From assembly GCA_013407085.1 (NCBI GenBank), contig JACCGJ010003121.1, positions 1-64,000 on the forward strand: a DNA stretch of 64,000 nt, given 5' to 3'. The stretch is from Atriophallophorus winterbourni (lineage: Eukaryota > Platyhelminthes > Trematoda > Plagiorchiida > Microphallidae). Positions 1-23,160 of the stretch are shown here, piece by piece. Position 1 is the stretch's first letter, and each line of letters starts with the position of its first letter. The notes under the pieces are model-generated. The model saw only the letters and a program-made list of their open reading frames with translations, did not search any database and was not told the DNA's origin. The position numbers were made by a program, and so were the translations under genes.

Positions 1-271
1 TTTATCACAAACAATCGGAATGGCAAAGTGAATTGTATCGTTTGCCGGTGAGTAGCGATTGTCCCGACCTAAGTTAATGATTCGTGCGGGGGAATGAATC
101 TGAATTCATAATAACAATTGCAGACTAAACAAGTTGCGCTTGTGTGCCACTTTTGGATAGGGTTGGTACGACCATCCTGTTCAAAACCGAACCTACACAA
201 ATGTAGACTGTGTTTAAACCCATGACCATGAACGAAAAAGCTCATTTTCATGCATTTCCCTCATACACACA

Positions 272-313
272 CCCCACGACCGGTTTCGTGCTGTTTGCAC
301 TCATCAGGTAAGG
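272..313 (-). ncRNA. Hammerhead ribozyme motif, consensus intact
   Basis: Read on the minus strand, the segment shows the core CTGATGA, stem II GTGC/GCAC closed by AAACA, then GAAA, then the palindrome ACCGGT followed by C, giving a GUC cleavage site. Stem I pairs CCTTAC with GTGGGG with two G-U wobbles. Stem III (ACC/GGT) has no loop, so a monomer could hardly fold it; two molecules could pair through ACCGGT. The motif is seen directly; catalytic activity is inferred. Confidence 0.72.
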
Positions 314-552
314 ACAGTAGGATTAGGATCTGCATGCGCTTGAAACATTGGAAGAATGGTAAACAAGTTGTGCTTGTATGCCACTGTTGAATCTTTGTTC
401 ATAGTCATGGGTTTAAACCCTGTCTACATGATTGAGGGCTCATGTATTTGAACAGGTTGGTCGTACTAACTTTATCCCCCAGTGGCCTACAAGCTCAACT
501 TGTTTACCATTATTCCACTGTTTCAAGCGTATGTGGATCCTGATCCTACTAT

Positions 553-594
553 CCCTACTTGATGAGAGCAAACAACACGAACCCGGTCGTGAGG
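553..594 (+). ncRNA. Degenerate hammerhead motif
   Basis: This is the opposite arm of the same foldback repeat. The layout is retained, but the core reads TTGATGA instead of CTGATGA, stem II is GAGC/ACAC and the GAAA box has become GAAC. These changes should abolish cleavage. It is useful as an internal comparison with the intact arm at 272-313. Confidence 0.55.
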
Positions 595-1009
595 TGTGTA
601 AAGAAAATGCATGAAAATGAGCTTAATTGTTTCATGTTTCAAAACAAGTAGTCAAATTTTCACATTCAAACTGAGTTCCCGCTAAAATTGTGCTGGGGTA
701 TTCTGCTCGGTTAACATCAAAAATTGTCATCACCGATTGGACCGACTTCGAACGAAAATTGGAAGATTCCCTTTTCGTCAATCCAACTTGGCAGTCAGTC
801 ACCACGTAATTCAGTTTTCGGTGTAGCATTTTCGTTTTATTTACACTTGAGGCATTCGACAACGTCAGTTATTTATAATCTTGTTTTCAATGTTATGAAT
901 TCAGGCAATTATTGTTCAATGAATGCTTGCATGATTATTTCAATTGCTTGGAAGTTCGGGCCACACATAATGCGATGTTAACAGTGGACTGAATTTCTAA
1001 CTTTGTTTA

Positions 1010-1300
1010 CTTCTTTCCCATGATTTCAAGGCTCACTGTACCTAATCCCCACCTTATAACGGCAAACAGCTAGAAAGGGTTTGTATTGTGAAACTACAGG
1101 GGACATGAACACTCCCAAAACTGGTTATTTCCATTGATTTGATCGGTCAACCAAAGGTTGGCTGTCAGATTAATATTGGCTTCCAAGTATAACTATGTTT
1201 ACTACTCGTCCACTATTTCAAGGCTCACTGAACCTAAGCAATACTCTCTCCACTTGGTGACGCAAACAGCAGAAACCGATTGTGGTAAGTGCGGGGATTG
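1010..1300. repeat. Diverged relative of the foldback repeat
   Basis: Two blocks carry the theme tttcaaggctcactg(a/t)acctaa followed by a damaged hammerhead-like segment with gcaaacagc and agaaaccgattgtgg (1250-1295 the clearer one). The same theme, as tcagtgagccttgaaacagtgg, is better preserved at 62140-62775. This looks like a second, older subfamily. The mirrored copy is at about 25270-25570. Confidence 0.5.
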
Positions 1301-3390
1301 TAAAACACTACGAGCAAGTCGACGCTAACATTTGAGTGTAGTTGGATTCCCAGCAGATAACAAAAATTCTTACGAAAAACAATTCGCATAACTTTACCTT
1401 TGTTATACATAAAACAAATCTATCAGTATGGAGATTTACAAACGGCAACAACTAGAGTTATGTTGTCCAACGATGGTGAGCTAGTGGGCGTTTGAAAGTA
1501 TATTGCCTGAAACATACTGGGATATTATTAAATCCAAATGCTCTACATAGACCTCATCTAAAGACGGTAAAGGTTTGCATGACCACTCCTACAACAGAAA
1601 ATAGGATGCTTTGATCGTTGAAAAAATAAGGAAAGGGTATATTGCAGTCCATCAGCATTCTATTGCGGTGAACCAGGTGATGTTATTTATCACAGTAAGA
1701 GACCGAAAATATACAGAAGGTAAAATCTAGCGTCCACAACTCACCGTATAATTACGAATCGCTCAACAAAAGGATGCTCTCCATGTGGTGAGCTGTGAAC
1801 CGTCGATACCGATTAAGCAAACACTGTACAGAAAACGCCCCTAAAACACTTTTTCGTCATGGAAGCTTACAAATTCACTCATTCAGATCATAGTGCTAGC
1901 CAATAGAAGTTGGAACCATGGGGCAATTCACTTGAAGCCCAATGATCAGATTAATAGCAAGCCAACCGAAATCTAAGAGAATCAATTGACTAGCGAATTT
2001 AATTGAGATGAATAAGCCGCAAGCAAGCGGCACAAAAGATGATAGAATTCATGTGTAATACGGTAGGAGCACTGGTGTATTTTTGTTCCAAAGTCGAAAA
2101 TAAACCAACCGAGACGATAAAACAATTCGACCGCGCTTAGCTTGACAATACAATTTACAAATTCTAAAATACAACTCAACGCTATGGCAGTATGCATTCC
2201 GAGTTTGTGTGAACAAAGCGTTCACACAAACTAATTGATTACCGAGGAGTGAACCTATTGATTTTCAAACGAGCGAAAAGAACCTAATCGGCAAGAAATT
2301 TCATTTTAATCTAATCGGGCGAGTATTCCGATGACGAAATGATGACTATTAACGGAAGAATAATTTTTTAACTTCCGCTGACGTAATCCAAGTTTGAGGA
2401 ATACTTTAGAGCAAATTTCTCAAGGGAATTTCCTTGATCGACGGTGACAGATAAAAATTGAAGTGTAAGTCATTGAGGCGAAGCTTTGATAGAGAAATGG
2501 CAAACGGAGATGCAAGCTAGAATAAAATTAGAAAAACGCTGGATAAACTATGAACCATTCGCAAACGAGTGATTGACTAGTCTTCGCAATGTTACAAAAT
2601 ACTGGAAGACGGCCAATTTCTCGTGGTAAGATAAACCGAGCATCAAATAGGTCGGCGCTTGATAATAAAGGATTTCGAATTCCGGTTGTTTCCATTTATT
2701 ACTGCAAAACGACTGCCTGGTGTCGGACATTCACGTGTGACAAGTACATGTAAGGAGGCACTACTCCTGGCCAATAAAACAAGCCGAATCGCTGAAATTT
2801 GAACAACATTTACAACCAGTACCGATACCTAATCGATTATAACATTCAAGAAATTATCGATCTGTGTTGTAAAAGAAGTGCTCACTCCCGTGTAATCAAC
2901 CTCCGCGATTCGGTTGGAAATAAGTCACGGTCAATTGGCTTTTAGCCTTTTCTACAGTGATTTCGGGAATCGACTAGCTTGAGAATCTTTTCCAAAGAAG
3001 CCGCAGACACAACAATGTACCAGTAAACAGCGGAACAAAGTGGAATCGTCCAAGGTGCTTTAGGGCAACAATAATCCATTTCCAGAATTAGTTTCTTTAT
3101 CCGACCTAATAATTGATAGTGAATCATTAGCGACAAAGGTCGATTTGAATTGGGTAAAGTCAGGCATTGATCAGTAGACTCACTGATAATTAAGAATTAG
3201 AAGATCGAAGAACATCTATAATGGATTGCTTATTGATCGCAGTTGAGAAAAGTTTGTCATTATAGTGAACTCTCGGCCGTAGGGAATTTACCCTGCTCTT
3301 CTAGGACGCTGAGATCCATAGAGCAGATGCGTATCTTCGGCACAGGCGACACGTTTTACCTCTTGACATATACTGGGTTGTCGCGGTTAT
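1300..3390. other. Non-coding flank inside duplicated arm
   Basis: I see no convincing exon, RNA gene or transposon protein here. Short reading frames are A+T-rich and lack recognisable motifs. It is shared with the inverted copies at about 23150-25270 and 35400-37010 (the latter partly deleted). A tttatt string near 2694, reading AATAAA on the minus strand, could be a distant PAK polyadenylation signal, but that is speculation. Confidence 0.4.
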
Positions 3391-3740
3391 ATCTCTTCTT
3401 CTTCTTCTACTGTCAGTAGCTTCATCATCACAGACAGCATTACACCGATCGCATTTACCGAATGCTTAACTGCACCATAACAAGCTTTCCTCGTCACTCC
3501 GCTTGACCACATACAAGGCTAAGCAAACACTTTAAGAGGATGCGTAGTGCAAGACCGCCAATGGCAAGGTTTCGGGATATATCCTGAAGCGATATTTGAT
3601 CGCGGGGACCCTAGCCAGGAAGGCGTGCAATGCTAACTTTGAAAAGGTTACAAGTAAGAGTTTTCAGCTGCCTATGCCATGTGACTGTTTGGATAGCGTA
3701 AGTAACTCGACACCCTAACGGGTGACCGCAGGAATCCAGA
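3390..3740 (-). mobile_element. RTE-type LINE 3-prime fragment
   Basis: Matches the better copies at 18060-18690, 31430-32000 and 40850-41578. On the minus strand those encode the tail of a LINE polyprotein with the motif FPGWSPRDQ and a downstream NRxxxRSC motif, followed by a TGATGA-rich 3-prime end. This copy has lost the frame. It was carried along when the arm was duplicated (inverted copies at about 22850-23160 and 35090-35410). Confidence 0.6.
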
Positions 3741-4265
3741 AAGACGACGCTGTTAACAACGACACCCCCACCGTTATATTCAAGGAGGTTTTCAATGAAA
3801 ATTAAACAATCACAATTTAAAATGAAGTGTTTGGCGAAATCAAATCAATCAGAAATTTTGAAACAGGGAACAAGAAAAACATCAAGATAAAAGTACAAGT
3901 ATTGATTTGGATGATAAGTGAAAGTATCAGGGTACAGATGAAAATAAAAGATTCTGTGTGCGATATAAAGTGAGGGTATGTCCAGTAAAAACAGTCACGA
4001 TGCAAGGAACCACCAGAATACAAACCATGAGAATTAGAGTGAAAAAGAGAGCACCCGATCGATATTATCATATTGCACACGTTCGATTCACGTGAGCACA
4101 TTAAATGTCGATTAAAGTGGGTTAGGTGCATAAACCACCGAGAGTGAGAACTGCAGATCGATCGACAATCACAGCTTTTAGCAGATCGAAAAATAGTTTT
4201 GTTCTTCTTCAAAAGGCACGGGTTTCGGGTTAAAAGGGGTCCTGTCTGGCGGAGTGGTTCCTTGT

Positions 4266-16885
<12,620 letters not shown>

Positions 16886-17113
16886 CTGAAATATAATACG
16901 AAAATAAAATTACCGAAAACATGAAACCGAAAGGAGCTACAATAGAGATAATTAAATCGGTGTTAAATGTAAAGCAGGAACGGATTCGATAAACGTAAGG
17001 AACGGAATTTCAACCACTTCTCAAGTACAATACAAATAATTTTGGTTAACGGATCGAACATAAAGAGGTCCGTAAACATGAATGGCGTAGTACGAAAAAG
17101 GAATGAGGATTTC

Positions 17114-17664
17114 AAAGGTTGTCATAGCCGGGGGTGGAAGTGGGGATAAGCTCCCACTGTTTATAAAATGTTCCCATATGGCATGTGTCTCAAATATCCT
17201 CTGACAACCAAGTCCAGCTTCTGGCCTGCACGAGTGCCTCCCCGAGCCCGGCGGAACTGGTTCTACCAACAGGAGAAGAGACGAGGGCGAGTGACTGGCG
17301 CCTGAAAACCAGTTTGTTCCGGCAGATGGAGCTCGTTAGCCTGGGAGGGCATTTCATCTAAGGGAAGGAAAACCCTAATTTTTTAACCTCCGCTGCTTTG
17401 CGGGATACACGATCGCGGGAACGGCTTCGGGAGAAAATCCTGAGGAAAAATCGGAAACAGAGTCTGGCAGACGGTAAGTTGGTGCACACCACCTCTTTCT
17501 GGCAATTCCCTGCTGCCTTGCAGGCTGCACTTGGTTGTGCAAAGGCTAGAGAGGCTGACTCGAACAAACGCCGAGTGGTGCTGGGGACGCCGTTTTGTAC
17601 AAAAATTCCCAAGAACCTTCATTGAAGCCGACTCATCCTCCAGGAGGAGAAAGTCGCACAAAAG
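17114..17664 (-). repeat. R550 repeat, minus strand
   Basis: Runs, on the minus strand, from tgcgactttctcctcctgga to ggctatgacaaccttt. It marks the point where the duplicated copy at 27360-30920 has been disrupted by a gypsy insertion. Confidence 0.65.
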
Positions 17665-18059
17665 TAAGTAAAAGGAAGTAAACATGAATGGCGTAGTACA
17701 AAAAAGGAATGAGGATTTCAAAATAGGCCGCGGGGAAAACTAAAAAGAATTATTTTGACAATTGATGAGAGCATAATAACACTCGGAGAATAATTATTAA
17801 GAAATCAGAATGACCTACACAACCCACTTAGGGATTTGAGATTAATACAGCAGAGGCAACATTGTGAAAAGCACTCACAGAACAAAATTTGAGGTTACAA
17901 TTTGTCGAATTTAAACAGTCGTTACAATCGAAGGAAAACCGGTCAGTATTAATCTTTACTTCGTTATAGTGCTACCAAAGTTATAATGTACGTAACGCTA
18001 GTTTATCATCATGAGGCGAAGGGCTTCAGCATTACAGCAAGATAAGCCATGCGACCATC

Positions 18060-18690
18060 AATAAACCATCAACATCATCATAATCATCACAGACAGTAGT
18101 ACACCGGTGACATGTACCGAATGCTTAACTGCCACAAAACCATGAAAAAAGTAAAATCCTGAAAGATGGGGAAGGGCGTGACTTAAATTGATACGGATTT
18201 CATAAAAGAGTAAACACAAACAAAATGGGATGAGGTGCCTACACCTCGAACGGAACATGCATTCAAACAAGTATCGCGAACGAGTAGAGCGACATCAGCA
18301 CGACAGCTTCCTTGCGGCTTTCCTGGTCATGCATCATAACAAGCTTTCCTCGTCACTTCAGTTGGCAACAAACACTCTAAGATGAGTAGTGCAAGACCGC
18401 CGATGCACACGGTATCGGGATATATCCTAAAGCGAAATCAGCAACTGCGATATTTGATCACGGGGACTCCAGCCAGGAAAGCGTGCAGCGACAACTTTGA
18501 AAATGTTACGATTAAGGGTTTTCAGCTGCCTGTGCCATGTGACTGTTTGGACACCACGAGATTTATGCCAATCTGGATAAATACGAGTGTGTTTTAGGTA
18601 GTGAATAATAATTCTATAAATGTAGTCGGATAGCAACGCGATCTGTGAGAGGCGAGTGGATCAACGTCGCGGTCAGTCTTTCCTACGGAT
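18060..18690 (-). mobile_element. RTE-type LINE 3-prime end with ATG-rich tail
   Basis: The minus strand encodes VTWHRQLKTLNRNIFKVVAA, then FPGWSPRDQ, matching the C-terminal motif (PGWSPRD) of RTE-like polyproteins as I know them. It then runs through untranslated sequence to a tgtgatgattatgatgatgt tail. It is 5-prime truncated. The same fragment lies at 31430-32000. Confidence 0.65.
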
Positions 18691-19324
18691 CGATTGAATC
18701 ACAACTTAGTCTTCGGCACATATCAGATGTAACCTAGATCAGGGATGGCCACCGCCCATGGTTTTACGTATTGATTATGCATACAAAGTGCGAAGGTTGA
18801 AAATATTTCATTTTAAATATCTTAAAATGTAATGATATCGATAACAGCAGACCTGAGATTGTACTTATGCAAATTTTGACGCTTAAGAATGATCAAAAAT
18901 CGACTGTCATACTCTGAAACGTTTGAGGCCATGGTACCTACGCCGATCCACATAAGTGATCGATCGTTAGAGTAAACTTATGGTTTAGATCTCGGTAGAA
19001 TTAGAGAAATGTGATGTTATATACTGGAAGATGATACCATAGTTCGTAATAAATAGCTTTACTATTGAAATATTTATGTTATCCAGAGCATCCTTTGAAC
19101 AGCAGTAAAGGATTTTTGAAGGAAAAGTGTCAGCTTGCCGTCGGTTATTACGACCTTCAAATTAGACTTTCCAGATCTTTCTACAGAGTTCACCTCACAA
19201 TACTTTTTTACAAGTTGCCAACAGTTGGGATTAGTCCCCGTTATTGACGCGAACGGACGTGCAATCCAGTAGTATTTTGTGCTGCGCAGCTAAAATCGTG
19301 CTATATTAATTTATCATCTGTACT

Positions 19325-19470
19325 TAACTGCATGCGAAAACACGCTGGAGTTTCATCGCCATTTTCCATTTTCCTATATCTGTCTAGCACTGGGCAACCT
19401 GACAAAATTTTGGCTCACGTACTCTGACTGTGAGGCACTTTTCCCGGATTAGGCTTATGAGTTCACACAT
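19325..19470 (-). repeat. SINE-like repeat S1, reverse copy
   Basis: Minus-strand blocks: aagcctaatccgggaaaag, cagtcagagtacgtgagcc, gtcaggttgcccagtgctag. Duplicated at 32700-32850. Confidence 0.5.
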
Positions 19471-19882
19471 ATTAACATTGACCTGAACAGCTGTATTCCG
19501 GAGCTCTAGGACTATCCTAGTACGAGTTTGAGAAACAATTTGAAACTCGAAAGCACGTTACAAAACTGGTCAAATGGCTTGGATTTCTGAGCTACAAAGA
19601 ACACTTTATAACACTAAAATTGCTCAAAAGAAGACACTATCTCATTCGAGAGGAATCGTTCTAAACGTACAAAATTTAAATAGGAAACATTCTTGTGAAG
19701 GAATGTTGACGTTTCTTACATCCACCCATACTTGTTGTCATTTAAATTTGGCTCAGCAACTTATTTAGAGTGTATTTCCAATAAAACAATAAAACAGATT
19801 AAAGAAACAGTTTATGACTGTTCACGCGCTAATACCTAGAGGGATCAACTCTCCTACATCGTGTCTGCCAATCGCTTTCTAT

Positions 19883-20352
19883 TACATTTACTTTTGTGCG
19901 ACTATCTCCTCCTGGAGGATGAGTCGGTTTCAATGAAAATTCTTGGGAATTTGGATACAAAGCGGCGTCCCCAGCGCCACTCGGAGTTCGTTCGAGTCAG
20001 CTTTTCTAGCCTTCGCAAAACCAAGTGCGACCTGCAAGGCAGCAGAGAGTTGATAGAAAGAGGTGGTGTGCACCAACTAACAGTCTACTAGACTCAGTTC
20101 CAGATTTTTACTCAGTTTTCTCCCGAAGCCTTTGCCGCGATCGGGTATTCCGCAAGGCAGCGGAGGTTGAAAATCAGGGTTTTCCTCCCCTTAGATGAAC
20201 TTCCCTCCCAGGCTAATGAGCTCCATCTGCATGAAGCAAACTCGTTCTCACGCGCCAGTCACTCGCCCTCGTCTCTTCTCCTGTTGGTAGAAACAGTTCC
20301 GCCGGGTTCAGAGAGCCACTCGTGCAGGCTAGAAGCTGGACTTGGTTGTCGC
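19883..20352 (+). repeat. R550 repeat, 3-prime truncated
   Basis: Starts at tgtgcgactatctcctcctg and stops abruptly after gctggacttggttgtc, lacking the last ~90 bp. Only its first ~60 bp are present in the duplicated copy (33262-33320), so that duplication ended inside this repeat. Confidence 0.6.
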
Positions 20353-20514
20353 TTTCTATTGATAAAGGACGTCTCGAACTTTGTTTAGCTTTATTATACG
20401 TCTAACATATTATATTATTATTATGAAATGCAATGGAAAGTACTCATTCTCTCCTCATTTATATGCTGAGAGCGACACTTTCATATTTGCTTCAAAAAGG
20501 TCAACATTTAAGAA

Positions 20515-21040
20515 TTTATGGTATAAAAAGCTTGTAGCTGTACAACACCATGAGATATCCGTATAAGAAATATATATATATATACTCTTAAGACTTCTAC
20601 TAATCCATAAGCCGAAGTCCTTTTTTTGATGTTCATTCCAGTTGTTGCAATCCAAGGTTGTAGTGTAATGGGAAATCATTACGAATTTACCACATTTAAC
20701 ACTTTCTGAAGTTGAATGGAAGCTTGTTTCGTTTTGATCAGCTTTTCAATATATCCAAATCGCTTTGTAAGCGCAAACAATCCGCGCTTGACGTGATTCG
20801 CATCCAAAGTTTAGCATCATCCGCAAAGAGTACCATTTTGGCTGTGACAAGTTTCGGAAGGTGGTTTATGTAGACCAGAAAGAGAACCGGGCCAAGTACC
20901 GAACCTTGTCGGACACCGCTAGTGGCTCCGATTTCCCTAGACATCACACTATCGACACGTACAGTTGCCTTGAGATCAAGGTAACTTCTCGGCCAGGTAA
21001 GAAGTCCAAGTTGACAAATTAAGAAATTAAGATTATACAA
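20515..21040 (-). mobile_element. CR1-like LINE fragment (RT palm piece and 3-prime tail)
   Basis: The minus-strand frame at 20738-21000 reads TSGVRQGSVLGPVLFLVYIN and LFADDAKLWMR, the palm motifs of a CR1-type reverse transcriptase with the YADD box as FADD. A tail-like segment with accataaattctta lies at 20505-20580. The intervening catalytic and thumb regions are deleted. Confidence 0.7.
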
Positions 21041-21855
21041 AACATAAAACTGTACAAATCACTACAAATATCCTGTTGAAAGGATATTGTACACGGATAT
21101 GCGATCGTGCAGTACTTCCATAATACGCAGCTAACACCGTGCGAGACTAACTGCATGCGAAAATACACTTACATTAAATAAGATATTAAGCTTGCTTTCT
21201 TGTATTTGTATCGACATTGGGAACATGCAAGTAAGTTAACCTATGTGCAATCTGACTGCGCGATACTGCCTGGATCACGCTTGAGATTTCATACAAACAT
21301 AAATATTCCGTGGTTAAATTTTTAATCTTGCAGCTATTTTTTACAATATACTGTTGACTATTGACTATTATTATACAATACAATATAACTATATCTAGAA
21401 CAGGAGTACAAAGGTCGATATGAGCTCTACAAAATTACGCGTTATGGCATTTTATCTAATACAAAAAGTTCAATTGAGGCGTTCTTTTTATTTTAAATTT
21501 GTTGAACTGAACTGTAATCGCACATAGGGAGAGCGCTGGTTATCGATGGAGATAAACTTTATTGACCATCGCCAAACGCGGGTAAAATATCAAAATAACA
21601 ACTAATCCTGATTTAAAAGACAATATAAAAATGATTATTTCAAGGCGTATCATACAACTTGAATGTTGAAAACATAAAACATAACCGGAAAGCCTGATTT
21701 GTTGCAATTTAAGAATAAATTTTTCGACCGAAAAATCGATAGATGGCTTCAAAATACCGCGCTCTAAGTTCAAGGACACGATTAGGTTCATTTCAGTTCA
21801 GTTCAGTTCAGTTGCAAAGGACAGTAATTGGCGAACGAGCGAATCGAGCGTCAGG
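21040..21855. other. Spacer with TTCAG microsatellite
   Basis: No gene recognised. A degraded S1-like piece lies at about 21215-21300 and a TTCAG run of about five units at 21789-21813, just outside the left edge of duplication copy 2. Confidence 0.4.
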
Positions 21856-22065
21856 CTTGTGCCCTTATACATACATACATGCATATCCAAACTAACCTGG
21901 CATAATCTACCAAGTGTTTACATCGGTTCGAGTTCACTATCCTGCCATTTCTACTTTATGGCTTTTGTCACAAGGAAATTTCTTTTCCAGCATTCCAATG
22001 TCAAGACCCCCATATGTTCACCTTTTTAATAACGGATACCTTTACATTTTATGGTCTATTCCCAG

Positions 22066-22281
22066 GCTATCATGCTTATTCAAGCGAACGGGAAACCTAA
22101 GCCGAAGACGAAAAATCTGGACCAAAATCTGCTCCAATTTATCGACCGTTGTCTCGAGGTGAACGCCGAGCGGCGTGCCAGTGCTTCGGAGTTGCTATCG
22201 CATCCGTTCCTGAAGCAAACCGCCCCGCTTATCAAGCTCGCCCCGATGATTGATGCTGCGAGAAAAGTGCTCGGCAAGTGA
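22066..22281 (+). pseudogene. Duplicated PAK terminal exon (copy 2)
   Basis: Identical in protein sequence to PAK exon 6, with the same ttcccag acceptor and the same stop codon. No other PAK exon lies upstream of it on the plus strand, so it cannot make a kinase alone. It is open and could serve as an alternative terminal exon only if a plus-strand transcript reached it. Confidence 0.9.
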
Positions 22282-22849
22282 ACAAGGAACCACTCCGCCA
22301 GACAGGACCCCTTTTAACCCGAAACCCGTGCCTTTTGAAGAAGAACAAAACTATTTTTCGATCTGCTAAAAGCTGTGATTGTCGATCGATCTGCAGTTCT
22401 CACTCTCGGTGGTTTATGCACCTAACCCACTTTAATCGACATTTAATGTGCTCACGTGAATCGAACGTGTGCAATATGATAATATCGATCGGGTGCTCTC
22501 TTTTTCACTCTAATTCTCATGGTTTGTATTCTGGTGGTTCCTTGCATCGTGACTGTTTTTACTGGACATACCCTCACTTTATATCGCACACAGAATCTTT
22601 TATTTTCATCTGTACCCTGATACTTTCACTTATCATCCAAATCAATACTTGTACTTTTATCTTGATGTTTTTCTTGTTCCCTGTTTCAAAATTTCTGATT
22701 GATTTGATTTCGCCAAACACTTCATTTTAAATTGTGATTGTTTAATTTTCATTGAAAACCTCCTTGAATATAACGGTGGGGGTGTCGTTGTTAACAGCGT
22801 CGTCTTTCTGGATTCCTGCGGTCACCCGTTAGGGTGTCGAGTTACTTAC

Positions 22850-23160
22850 GCTATCCAAACAGTCACATGGCATAGGCAGCTGAAAACTCTTACTTGTAAC
22901 CTTTTCAAAGTTAGCATTGCACGCCTTCCTGGCTAGGGTCCCCGCGATCAAATATCGCTTCAGGATATATCCCGAAACCTTGCCATTGGCGGTCTTGCAC
23001 TACGCATCCTCTTAAAGTGTTTGCTTAGCCTTGTATGTGGTCAAGCGGAGTGACGAGGAAAGCTTGTTATGGTGCAGTTAAGCATTCGGTAAATGCGATC
23101 GGTGTAATGCTGTCTGTGATGATGAAGCTACTGACAGTAGAAGAAGAAGAAGAGATATAA
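22850..23160 (+). mobile_element. LINE 3-prime fragment within copy 2
   Basis: Inverted counterpart of 3390-3740. It contains ccaaacagtcacatggcata and the gatgatgaagc tail. It was transferred with the duplication rather than inserted anew. Confidence 0.5.

Larger units (their letters stand above)
140..625. repeat. Foldback repeat with a hammerhead motif in each arm
   Basis: The arm at about 240-395 is the imperfect reverse complement of the arm at about 480-622; both begin at gctcattttcatgcat and end at a cagtgg/ccactg motif. The spacer contains gtcatgggtttaaaccc and a ggttggtcgtac motif that also recurs at 150-215. Each arm contains a hammerhead-ribozyme-like core. Related copies are at 7985-8200, 25950-26440, 37140-37640 and 56810-57135. 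No protein is encoded. It may be a non-autonomous retroelement derivative; the family is not identified. Confidence 0.75.

Noticed and set aside
18230..18265. GATGA plus a perfect hairpin (gaggtg/cacctc) plus CGAAC, resembling a hammerhead
   Set aside because: The core CTG is missing (GGGATGA) and the GAAA box is GAAC. The segment lies within the LINE 3-prime fragment in every copy.
19905..19950. The start of R550 (ctcctggaggatgagtcgg) as a possible hammerhead
   Set aside because: No CTGANGA, no GAAA at the right distance and no stem II pairing.
22051..22281. A second functional PAK gene on the plus strand
   Set aside because: Only the terminal exon is duplicated; no plus-strand kinase N-lobe, catalytic loop or CRIB exon occurs in the window.
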